From contig SLEW01000028.1 in NCBI GenBank assembly GCA_007124575.1, positions 1 through 6,891 on the forward strand: a stretch of 6,891 bases of DNA. Reading direction: 5' to 3'. A program made the position numbers and the translations under genes. Of the stretch, positions 1 through 6,170 are shown in pieces. The notes under the pieces were generated by a model, which was not told the origin of the DNA, did not search any database, and saw nothing but the letters and a program-made list of their open reading frames with translations. The first letter of the stretch is position 1. Every line of letters starts with the position of its first letter. Source of the stretch: Bacteroidales bacterium. GTDB lineage: Bacteria > Bacteroidota > Bacteroidia > Bacteroidales > UBA7960.

Positions 1-25
1 AATGGCTGCTGCTTCAACGTCATAT

Positions 26-712
26 TCAATCTGTTTTTAGCGCTCTTGTTATCTCTCTTTTACCCGTAGGCCCCGGAGGGTGTGTCAGGATGAAACCACA
101 TGCTTTTAGTGCCCTTTTTACTTCCCCCTTTGCACAATACGTGGTGAGGATGCCTCCTGTCCGCATGGTCCGGTATATGCGCGCAAACAGATTAACATCC
201 CACATTTCCGGCTGAAACTGGGGAGCAAAGGCATCATGATATACCATATCAAATTGATTATCCGGTAAATCCAGTTCCTGTACCCTATGTTTATGTTTTA
301 CCATATGAAACTTACCTGATAAAAAGGTTCTCTTTCCATAAGGCATCCCATGCATGTGCAAAAATTCTTCCCTGAAACGGCCACCTGCCACCTGGCCGGC
401 CAGGTTGATGTTTTTGGCTTCGTCCATGCTTAAAGGATAAGGCTCAACAGCCACATATTCCACTTCCAGGCTTTCTGCTGCGGAACGCTCAAGGGTAAGG
501 ATCGCGTTGAGGCCGGTGCCAAAGCCTACCTCCAGAACATTGATCTGCCTTTGACAACAGCTAACATGGTCAAAGCCCTGCTCAATGAATACATGGCGGG
601 ATTCGCTAACCGCGCCATGCGTCGAGTGATAATGTTCATCCAGACCTGGCAGGTATAACGTATGCGAACCGTCGGCTGTAGTTTTGCTATATCGCTCGTA
701 AAACTTATCCAA
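26..712 (-). CDS. mnmD: MnmD-like tRNA 5-aminomethyl-2-thiouridine(34) methyltransferase
   Basis: This 228-aa protein belongs to the MnmC N-terminal/DUF752 methyltransferase family. In known members the enzyme uses SAM to methylate nm5s2U at the tRNA wobble position, giving mnm5s2U, in the cytoplasm. Visible features are DEHYHSTHGA at residues 25-34, the SAM-binding loop EVGFGTGLNA at 61-70, an acidic strand end at E90, and YHDAFAP at 158-164, which corresponds to the family's D-[AG]-F-x-P active-site motif. TYCAKGEVKRAL (191-202) and PGPTGKREITRA (213-224) are typical family C-terminal motifs. The FAD-dependent oxidase half found in E. coli MnmC is absent, so this is the stand-alone form. 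The start codon is TTG (710-712). An in-frame TGA lies five codons upstream and the first internal ATG is near residue 96, too late for the family. It diverges from the prenyltransferase gene, and its stop is 25 bases from the window edge. Confidence 0.9.
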   Translation of the reverse strand: MDKFYERYSKTTADGSHTLYLPGLDEHYHSTHGAVSESRHVFIEQGFDHVSCCQRQINVLEVGFGTGLNAILTLERSAAESLEVEYVAVEPYPLSMDEAKNINLAGQVAGGRFREEFLHMHGMPYGKRTFLSGKFHMVKHKHRVQELDLPDNQFDMVYHDAFAPQFQPEMWDVNLFARIYRTMRTGGILTTYCAKGEVKRALKACGFILTHPPGPTGKREITRALKTD

Positions 713-714
713 AA

Positions 715-728
715 AAGAAAATTTTCTT
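715..728. repeat. 14-bp perfect palindrome just upstream of mnmD
   Basis: The sequence AAGAAAATTTTCTT is its own reverse complement. It lies 2 bp before the TTG start of the minus-strand mnmD gene and directly abuts the candidate promoter box at 729-736. The position would suit an operator or an mRNA leader element, but the tract is nearly all A/T, where chance palindromes are common. Any function is inference only. Confidence 0.3.
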
Positions 729-736
729 CAAAATTA
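729..736 (-). promoter_or_regulatory. Candidate Bacteroidota -7 box for mnmD
   Basis: Read on the minus strand this is TAATTTTG, an exact match to the Bacteroidota -7 consensus TAnnTTTG, in the AT-rich divergent region upstream of mnmD. No clear TTTG -33 element sits about 20 bp further upstream. The implied leader before the TTG start would be only about 10 nt. The box is therefore plausible but weak. Confidence 0.3.
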
Positions 737-823
737 AACAAAAGACTCGTTTCACTCATTAAATATGCATAAATTATAGTTAATTCATCTTTTTCAACTA
801 ATCACTGACTAATACCTGTCGAT

Positions 824-1747
824 ATGAGTAAGTTTAAAATCTGGATGGCACAGATTCGTGCCGATTTTCTTGTTCTGGCTGTTTTTTTGGTGGCCATTGG
901 CCTGGCATATGCTGCGCTTTACCAGTCTGAATCGTTTAACTGGCTTCATGCCATTATAATTGCCGTTGGGACCATTTCTGCCCATATTTCCGTAAACCTC
1001 TTCAATGAACTTTCAGATTATTATACGAAAATTGATTTTCGCACGAGCAGGACTCCTTTTAGTGGCGGAAGCGGAATGCTAAGCGGTGGAAAGACGAAAC
1101 CCGGGCAAGTAAAGGCCGGTGCCATAGCCAGCCTCTCGTTGTCTGCTGTCATAGGCATTTATTTCACGTTTACTGCACACTGGTCCATATTAATCTTTGC
1201 CATCATAGGTGCCACGGCCATCGTATTCTATACGAACTTCCTGGCTCGCTATCTTTTAGGAGAGTTTTTTGCCGGTCTGGCTCTAGGCTCCCTGGTGGTC
1301 ATTGGTGCATATATTGCTATGGCAGCAACACCCGGACAAGCCCTCAGCGATATCGTGCCCCTGGAAGTATGGCTTATCTCCATCCCTCCAGGTATCCTCA
1401 CATTCCTGCTTCTTTTGTTAAATGAGTTTCCCGATGTGGAGGCCGACAAGACAGGAGGACGAAGGCACCTGGTCATCACATTTGGCAAGAAAATAGCTGC
1501 GGGGATTTATACCGCGGGAATACTGGCGACCTATGCTGTTATCATTATCCTGCCAATCGCAGGCATTTCCTCTTACTGGCTTTATCTGGCCCTGCTGCCT
1601 CTGCCGGTGGGGTTAAAAGCATCACAGATTGCCCTGTCACATGGACACGACAACGTCAGGCTTCTTCCTGCGCAAGGAATGAATGTAGTAACCGTGCTCG
1701 CCACAGACCTGCTTATCGCCGTTTCCGTTATCATACAGCTCTGGTAA
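824..1747 (+). CDS. UbiA/MenA-type membrane prenyltransferase
   Basis: This is a 307-aa polytopic inner-membrane protein of the UbiA superfamily, whose members transfer a polyprenyl chain to an aromatic acceptor. Both Mg-diphosphate-binding Asp-rich motifs are present: N61-ELS-D65-YYTKI-D71, with the N-x3-D-x5-D spacing seen in MenA, and N200-EFP-D204-VEA-D208 followed by the conserved basic stretch KTGGRRHLV. The segment TPFSGGSGML (77-86) after the first motif is also typical. I estimate eight or nine hydrophobic helices, for example near 14-32, 43-60, 102-117, 120-138, 147-167, 182-199, 225-247, 251-270 and 286-306. The ATG is the first possible start, because an in-frame TGA lies five codons upstream. 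The likeliest role is 1,4-dihydroxy-2-naphthoate prenylation in menaquinone synthesis. No other men gene is visible, so a different aromatic acceptor cannot be excluded, and I give no symbol. Confidence 0.85.
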   Translation: MSKFKIWMAQIRADFLVLAVFLVAIGLAYAALYQSESFNWLHAIIIAVGTISAHISVNLFNELSDYYTKIDFRTSRTPFSGGSGMLSGGKTKPGQVKAGAIASLSLSAVIGIYFTFTAHWSILIFAIIGATAIVFYTNFLARYLLGEFFAGLALGSLVVIGAYIAMAATPGQALSDIVPLEVWLISIPPGILTFLLLLLNEFPDVEADKTGGRRHLVITFGKKIAAGIYTAGILATYAVIIILPIAGISSYWLYLALLPLPVGLKASQIALSHGHDNVRLLPAQGMNVVTVLATDLLIAVSVIIQLW

Positions 1748-1808
1748 CAGACCCACGACTGGGGGATGGTTATTGTGGGCTGGTAGCTGGGCGCTGTGAT
1801 GGTTGAAA

Positions 1809-1884
1809 GGGTTGCCGGGGTTAAAGGGTTGCCGGGGTTAAAGGGTTGCCGGGTTAGAAAGATTGAAAGGGTTACCGGGTTGAC
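1809..1884 (+). repeat. 17-nt-period G-rich tandem repeat, possible G-quadruplex
   Basis: Two perfect tandem copies of the 17-mer GGGTTGCCGGGGTTAAA occupy 1809-1825 and 1826-1842. A diverged third copy starts at 1843, and a partial one (GGGTTACCGGGTTGAC) covers 1869-1884. Six G-runs of 3-4 bases between 1809 and 1853 are separated by 5-nt loops alternating TTGCC and TTAAA, which meets the usual G3+N1-7 quadruplex rule. Two more GGG runs follow at 1869 and 1877. The array lies in the 161-bp gap between the convergent ends of the prenyltransferase and methyltransferase genes. It is on the G-rich transcript strand of the prenyltransferase, starting 62 nt past its stop. The flanking 1757-1808 stretch is also rich in G and T and poor in C. 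I see no hairpin with a T tract in this gap. Confidence 0.85.
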
Positions 1885-1908
1885 CTTTTGACTTTTTGAA
1901 AATATGCT

Positions 1909-2625
1909 TCATTTGGTTTTTGATAGCTCTGCCACGTAGTTGTAGTTATCGCCTGTATATATAATCCGGGTTTTCAGCCCGCACATGCGTGCAGTATATT
2001 CCAGGCTGTCAGGGTCCACGAAAAGCCAGGGAAAAGGCTTTGTTTCAAGGTCCTGGCATATAAGGCGGTATTCAAGCTCACCATAATACTTCTCTCCCAT
2101 GGGGATGCGATAAGACCCATCTTCATCCTCATACATGTACATAATATCAGTTGATTCTATATAGATCAATCCTCCCGCGGAGAGTAATTCTTCAGCATGG
2201 TTTAGAAGTTTTTTCAAGCTTTTCAGGTCACCTGCCAGTCCGGCACCGTTCATCAGAAAGAGTATGGTATCAAAGTGGTCTTTATTTAAATCATAGAAAT
2301 CACCACAATGTGTTTCTTTCACACCGCGCTGCCGCATGGTCTCCACCGCCCCCGGAGAAACATCCAGGGCGAGAACCTGCAACCCTCGTTTTTGCAGTTC
2401 AAGCGCATGACTGCCGGCACCGGCCCCGACGTCCAGCACACGACCACCCGAACGCTCAATGACGAGCTTTTCCCCCTCCGGCATATCATCCCAGGACCTG
2501 AAAAAGTAAGATACCGGAAGTTTCTCCGGCCCTGAGATATCCGTATATACTGTTATCTCCAGGTCTTTTTTGCCGGTCATATAATCCTGAAAAGCTTTCC
2601 CGAAAACATCCATCGTTATTTCCAT
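1909..2625 (-). CDS. Class I SAM-dependent methyltransferase, substrate unknown
   Basis: This 238-aa cytoplasmic protein has a Rossmann-fold methyltransferase core. Motif I is VLDVGAGAGSHAL at 63-75, the ribose-binding acidic residue is D88 in LALDVSP, motif III is CGDFYDL at 107-113, motif IV is FDTILFLMNGAG at 118-129, and a later strand is SAGGLIYIEST at 149-159. The N-terminal ~60 residues (with YFFRSWDDMP at 40-49) and the C-terminal ~75 residues (rich in Tyr/Asp/Glu, YMYEDEDGSY at 163-172) probably shape the substrate pocket. I do not recognise a specific family, and a small-molecule substrate is a guess. An in-frame TAA directly precedes the ATG. Met5 is an alternative start. An AGGA at 2629-2632 is only 3 nt from the first ATG. 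It follows queA on the same strand after a 119-bp gap and may share its transcript. G-rich repeat tracts lie on both sides. Confidence 0.85.
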   Translation of the reverse strand: MEITMDVFGKAFQDYMTGKKDLEITVYTDISGPEKLPVSYFFRSWDDMPEGEKLVIERSGGRVLDVGAGAGSHALELQKRGLQVLALDVSPGAVETMRQRGVKETHCGDFYDLNKDHFDTILFLMNGAGLAGDLKSLKKLLNHAEELLSAGGLIYIESTDIMYMYEDEDGSYRIPMGEKYYGELEYRLICQDLETKPFPWLFVDPDSLEYTARMCGLKTRIIYTGDNYNYVAELSKTK

Positions 2626-2660
2626 TTATCCTATGCCAGACGGCTCAAGTGCTATCCTTA

Positions 2661-2731
2661 AACCCGTCAACCCTCTTAATCCGGCAACCCATTACTTAAG
2701 CGACAAACCGCGAACTCCAAACCCGCTAACC
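2661..2731 (-). repeat. G-rich repeat tract related to the one at 1809-1884, opposite strand
   Basis: On the minus strand this tract contains GGGTTGCCGG (2681-2690), identical to the first ten bases of the 1809 repeat unit. It also contains GGGTTGAC (2666-2673), identical to 1877-1884, and GGTTAGCGGGTT (2720-2731), which differs by one base from 1870-1881. The first two words are 17 nt apart, the same period as the left array, where the matching distance is 34 nt. The tract fills much of the 119-bp gap between the queA stop and the methyltransferase start. Its orientation relative to queA (3' of the gene, G-rich on the transcript strand) matches that of the left array relative to the prenyltransferase. 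It has fewer GGG runs and one long loop, so it does not meet the strict quadruplex rule. Confidence 0.65.
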
Positions 2732-2744
2732 TTATCCCACATAT

Positions 2745-4001
2745 CTAATCAAGATTGTTTCTGAACAGCAGACATGCATCCCCATAGCTCAGGAAGCGAT
2801 AATTCTTCTTCAGGGCATGAGCATACATATCCTTCCAGCGATCTCCCACAAATGCAGCCACCAGTAACAGGAGTGTGCTGCCAGGCTGATGGAAATTGGT
2901 AACCAGCGCATCGGTCAGGGCAAAGTCATATCCAGGGACAATGATCAGGGCCGTCTCCCCTTCGAGGCTATCCTTTCCTTGTTTGCCAATATATTCAGAC
3001 AAAGCGGAAAGTGCTTCTTTCTTATCAGGCAACGCTCCTTTCCATTCATAAGGAGCCCATTGTGAAAGAAAAACACGGTCAGCTGGTGGCATGTGTCCGC
3101 GGGCTAGCTTTGCTCCTATCCAGAAGATACTCTCCAGCGTACGCATACAGGTTGTTCCCACAGGAACCACCGGGGCATCCTGTTTAAGGAGCTTGTCAAC
3201 AAAAGTCTTTTCAATGATGAATTGCTCCGCATGCATGTGATGCTTTCCGATGGTTTTGGCTGTTACCGGTTTAAATGTTCCGGCGCCCACATGCAGGGTG
3301 ATGTAATCTACAGATATGTCTGTTTTTTTTAATGTGCTGAAAACCCGGTCGGTAAAATGCAGGCCGGCAGTTGGGGCTGCCACGGAGCCATCTTCCCGGG
3401 CAAAAATCGTCTGATACGTGGTTTTGTCTTTGTCTTCGGCTGGCCGGATAATATATGGGGGCAAAGGGGTTTTTCCCACCTTTTCCAGAACCTCTGCAAA
3501 ACTCATATTTGCAGGCTTCCAACTGAAGTCCACCAGATAGCCGTCGGCCTGTTTTTCGCCTTTAAGCGCCTGAAGCACAAAAGTGCCATCAGGGCTGGCA
3601 ATGGTAAGTGGGCCTGACTTCCATTTCTTAGCATTTCCCACCAGGCAAAGCCAACGCACAGGAGAGGGTGCGCCAAGGGCAAGTGCCACATCATAAAAGG
3701 GATTTTCGGGTTGCAGGCAGAAAACCTCGATGCGTGCTCCTGTTGCTTTGAAAAATTCAAGCCTGGCCTGTACCACCCTGGTATTATTGAAAACCATTAG
3801 GCTGCCTGGGGCAAGTTCATCGGCAATATGGCTGAAACGGGTATCTATGATCTGTTTGTCCTTGTATACAAGCAGTTTTGACGTATCACGTCCGGCAAGA
3901 GGATATGCAGCAATTCGAGACTCCGGAAGATCATACGTATAATCTCCGGCTGACAAACCACGCACACGCTCTATTTTTGGTTTTTGGCTCACACGGTTCA
4001 A
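2745..4001 (-). CDS. queA: S-adenosylmethionine:tRNA ribosyltransferase-isomerase (QueA)
   Basis: QueA transfers and isomerises the ribosyl part of SAM onto preQ1 at tRNA position 34, giving epoxyqueuosine in the queuosine pathway (cytoplasm). Family motifs run the whole length: YDLPESRIAAYPL (23-35), NNTRV (72-76), GKTPLPPYI (176-184), YQTIFA (196-201), GSVAAPTAGLHFT (205-217), LHVGAGTFKPV (236-246), HMHAE (255-259), VGTTCMRTLES (281-291), TDALVTNFHQPGSTLL (363-378) and YRFLSYGDACLL (401-412). At 418 aa it is longer than the ~350-aa E. coli form, as expected for Bacteroidota QueA. No ATG is available at the N-terminus. The called start is TTG at 3999-4001; GTG codons at residues 4 and 13 and a TTG at residue 16 are alternatives, and all keep the conserved domain. 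The upstream acyl-CoA synthetase ends 12 nt before, in the same frame, which points to an operon with translational coupling. Confidence 0.95.
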   Translation of the reverse strand: MNRVSQKPKIERVRGLSAGDYTYDLPESRIAAYPLAGRDTSKLLVYKDKQIIDTRFSHIADELAPGSLMVFNNTRVVQARLEFFKATGARIEVFCLQPENPFYDVALALGAPSPVRWLCLVGNAKKWKSGPLTIASPDGTFVLQALKGEKQADGYLVDFSWKPANMSFAEVLEKVGKTPLPPYIIRPAEDKDKTTYQTIFAREDGSVAAPTAGLHFTDRVFSTLKKTDISVDYITLHVGAGTFKPVTAKTIGKHHMHAEQFIIEKTFVDKLLKQDAPVVPVGTTCMRTLESIFWIGAKLARGHMPPADRVFLSQWAPYEWKGALPDKKEALSALSEYIGKQGKDSLEGETALIIVPGYDFALTDALVTNFHQPGSTLLLLVAAFVGDRWKDMYAHALKKNYRFLSYGDACLLFRNNLD

Positions 4002-4013
4002 TATTATCAGGGA

Positions 4014-5963
4014 TTATTGTTTGCCCTTAGTGGCAAGTGAAGCGATCGTGTTTCTGTTAAAAGGATTCATCAGGTCTTTCCCTTCCGGGGTATAGAGCGA
4101 GTCCAGTTTAGACTGGTAATACTTATGTATGGCGGGGCGGACAATCTTCATGGTGCTGTTCATCAAACCATTGGCTTCTGAAAATGGTTCTGAAATGAAT
4201 GCGGCGGCTGTGGGCAGCCATCGGGGCGGGAACATTCCTGCGAACTCACCTCCCTGCATAAACCGCTCGATTTCATAGCGCAGCTTCAAAAGAACAGCAC
4301 GCTGGCCTTCTTCAGATGTCACATCCAGCTCTTTTTTCCTGATATAATCCTGTACGATTGATTTATTGATCACAATCAGCCCAACGGTATAGGTGTTCTG
4401 ATTGTTATACAGCATCACCTGGTCGAAAAAAGGAGATTTTTCCACCATGGCCTCTTCGATTCCCTCGGGACTGTATTTTTCACCGTCGCTGCCAATCAGC
4501 AGACTTTTTGTTCGTCCCTGCACATGCAGATACCCATCCTGATCCAGGTAACCCAGGTCTCCGGTATAGAGCCATCCTTCCCTTATGATTTCACGGGTAG
4601 CTTTTTCGTTATTCCAGTATCCCATCATAACGTTATCACCTCTTACCACGATCTCCCCCTGTTCGCCAATGGCTTTTTCACCACCATTTTCTCCACATAT
4701 CTTCAGGTCCAGCCAGGGCACGACCTTTCCTGAGGAGCCTATCTTATGGTGATCAGGGGTGTTGGAGGAAATAACCGGTGAGGCTTCTGTAAGGCCATAC
4801 CCCTGGTACATGGGCATGCCGAGAGCATAAAAAAAGCGCTGCAAGTCAATATCCAGCAAGGCACCGCCGCCCACGAAAAACTCCAGCCTTCCTCCAAATC
4901 CTGCCCTGATCTTCCTGAAGAGGATCTGATCAAAAAGCCGATATACCGGGCCAAGCAGTTTACCTGGTCCGGTTGCCTTATTATGCCCTTCCCGGTTATA
5001 TGCATAGGCTGCTTTCAGGCCCACCCGGAAGAGCAACGATGCCAGGGCACCTTTTTCTCGTACTCCTTTTTCAATGTTTTTCCGGAAGTTCTTTGCCAGG
5101 CTGGGAACACTCAACAGAAAGTGCGGCTGCACCTCACGGATACAGACAGGAATATTTTTAATGGTCTCATTCAGGGTCTTTCCCAATTTGAGTGACGCCA
5201 GGCTGGCACCATTCCTGATCAGGGCATAGATACCAACGGTATGCGCGAAAGAGTGATCCCATGGCAGAATGTGCAGAGAAGTATATTCTGGTGGCACCAC
5301 AAAGATAGCAGAGGCCTGTTCTACGTTATGCAGATAATTCAGATGGCTTAGCATGATTCCTTTGGGGTCAGCAGTGGTGCCGGAGGTATAACAGATGTTG
5401 GCACAGTCACCCGGGTTGAGAGACTCCTTGACTATTTCCAACTCAGCCTCCAGGATATCTTTTTTCTGATCACCAGCAAACCTTAATTCTTCAATAAAAC
5501 ATACGGGCTTTGAAGTTTTGTCTTGCGCCAGCCGGGCAGCTTCATCAAGCGGATCAAGCACGATCACCATCTCCAGGTCTTCCAGCTGATCGAGCAGATT
5601 AAAGACTTTGTGCTGATGGTTTCCTGATACGATCACCGCCTTGCAACCTGCATGTTGCAACCGAAAATGAAGGTCTGCGGGCTCTTCGATCTTTACCGAC
5701 AAGGGTACACAGATCGCGCCGCAAAACAAGATGGCCAGCTCGCTTATGACCCAATCATTTCGTCCTTCAGAGATCAAGGCAACCCTGTCGCCCTTACCGA
5801 TGCGCTTACTAACAAGGCCGCGGGCTGTACGCCTCACGGAATCATAGGCCCTGGCGTATGTCATCCCCTCATATGCTGTATGACGATTTTCTTTTAACAG
5901 GATGTTCTCCGGAAAAGTGTTTACACTATTCTCGAAAAGGTGAGCCAAACTAAGGTGCTTCAT
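4014..5963 (-). CDS. Long-chain fatty acid--CoA ligase (AMP-forming)
   Basis: This 649-aa protein belongs to the ANL adenylate-forming superfamily, long-chain acyl-CoA synthetase branch. It activates fatty acids to acyl-AMP and then acyl-CoA, probably at the cytoplasmic membrane face. The N-terminal domain (about 1-465) carries the ATP phosphate loop YTSGTTADPKGIMLSH at 192-207 (A3), PWDHSFAHTVG at 234-244, the VGGGALL segment at 364-370 and YQGYGLTEASPVIS at 386-399 (A5). The hinge follows: GWLYTGDLGYLDQDGYLHVQG at 463-483 (A7) and GRTK at 483-486. The C-terminal domain has GSDGEKYSPEGIEE at 491-504 and a likely catalytic lysine at K606 in NSTMKIVRP (A10). All key motifs are intact and the length is normal for the family. 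The ATG fits the family N-terminus. It is first in a minus-strand unit with queA (12-nt gap). Exact chain-length preference cannot be read from sequence. Confidence 0.93.
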   Translation of the reverse strand: MKHLSLAHLFENSVNTFPENILLKENRHTAYEGMTYARAYDSVRRTARGLVSKRIGKGDRVALISEGRNDWVISELAILFCGAICVPLSVKIEEPADLHFRLQHAGCKAVIVSGNHQHKVFNLLDQLEDLEMVIVLDPLDEAARLAQDKTSKPVCFIEELRFAGDQKKDILEAELEIVKESLNPGDCANICYTSGTTADPKGIMLSHLNYLHNVEQASAIFVVPPEYTSLHILPWDHSFAHTVGIYALIRNGASLASLKLGKTLNETIKNIPVCIREVQPHFLLSVPSLAKNFRKNIEKGVREKGALASLLFRVGLKAAYAYNREGHNKATGPGKLLGPVYRLFDQILFRKIRAGFGGRLEFFVGGGALLDIDLQRFFYALGMPMYQGYGLTEASPVISSNTPDHHKIGSSGKVVPWLDLKICGENGGEKAIGEQGEIVVRGDNVMMGYWNNEKATREIIREGWLYTGDLGYLDQDGYLHVQGRTKSLLIGSDGEKYSPEGIEEAMVEKSPFFDQVMLYNNQNTYTVGLIVINKSIVQDYIRKKELDVTSEEGQRAVLLKLRYEIERFMQGGEFAGMFPPRWLPTAAAFISEPFSEANGLMNSTMKIVRPAIHKYYQSKLDSLYTPEGKDLMNPFNRNTIASLATKGKQ

Positions 5964-6028
5964 ACCTGATAGCCTATGATTTATAAAATATTTCCGACAA
6001 AAAAGTTTAACCCATCAAAAAAACCGCC

Positions 6029-6067
6029 GTAAACACGCACAAATAACGTAATTTTGTGCGTGTTTAC
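6029..6067. promoter_or_regulatory. Perfect 15-bp inverted repeat in divergent promoter region
   Basis: The arms GTAAACACGCACAAA (6029-6043) and its exact complement (6053-6067) surround a 9-nt centre, TAACGTAAT. The element lies in the 207-bp gap between the divergent acyl-CoA synthetase and sulP starts, 65 bp from the former and 103 bp from the latter. Read on the minus strand, the hairpin is followed after GGCGG by a run of seven T, like an intrinsic terminator or leader attenuator facing the acyl-CoA synthetase. On the plus strand no T tract follows. An operator for a dimeric regulator is equally possible. A weaker stem (CGGCA...TGCCG, 6081-6101) lies just to the right. The inverted repeat is directly visible; its role is inference. 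Confidence 0.6.
6049..6056 (+). promoter_or_regulatory. Candidate -7 box for sulP
   Basis: TAATTTTG on the plus strand matches the Bacteroidota -7 consensus TAnnTTTG exactly and overlaps the right arm of the 15-bp inverted repeat. If used, the sulP leader would be roughly 110 nt, and anything binding the inverted repeat would cover the promoter. No TTTG -33 element is seen at the expected distance, so the call is weak. Confidence 0.25.
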
Positions 6068-6170
6068 CAAGCAAATTAATCGGCATGTGGCCTGTGTGCC
6101 GCTGTATTACCAATAAAACCACAGATAGAGGTTATCACGGAAAATAAAGGTTTGACAATACGAATAACAT

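Noticed and set aside
1..23. Possible start of another minus-strand gene: ATG at 21-23, two bases after the mnmD stop, then seven open codons to the edge
   Set aside because: The close spacing would suit an operon, but 23 bases are too few to support a coding call.
1809..1884. Short direct repeats considered as a CRISPR array
   Set aside because: The 17-nt units are directly tandem with no unique spacers, and no cas gene is present.
1869..1908. Possible terminator for the convergent genes: AAAGG...CCTTT followed by T-rich DNA
   Set aside because: The stem is only about 5 bp with mismatches inside, and it is part of the G-rich repeat, so it is too weak to call.
2151..2535. Plus-strand open frames antisense to the methyltransferase gene
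   Set aside because: The minus-strand frame encodes ordered SAM-binding motifs; the plus-strand products are low-complexity and lack recognisable motifs.
4739..5005. Second minus-strand open frame inside the acyl-CoA synthetase gene
   Set aside because: It is an out-of-frame shadow of conserved synthetase motifs (A5 region) with no domain signal of its own.
5991..6023. Minus-strand promoter for the acyl-CoA synthetase (TTTG at 6016-6019 as a -33 element)
   Set aside because: No TAnnTTTG box is found at the expected distance downstream on that strand.
6152..6157. TTGACA, a sigma-70-like -35 box before sulP
   Set aside because: A -10 element at normal spacing would fall inside the sulP coding region, 14 bp or more past the box, and the likely host uses a different promoter consensus.
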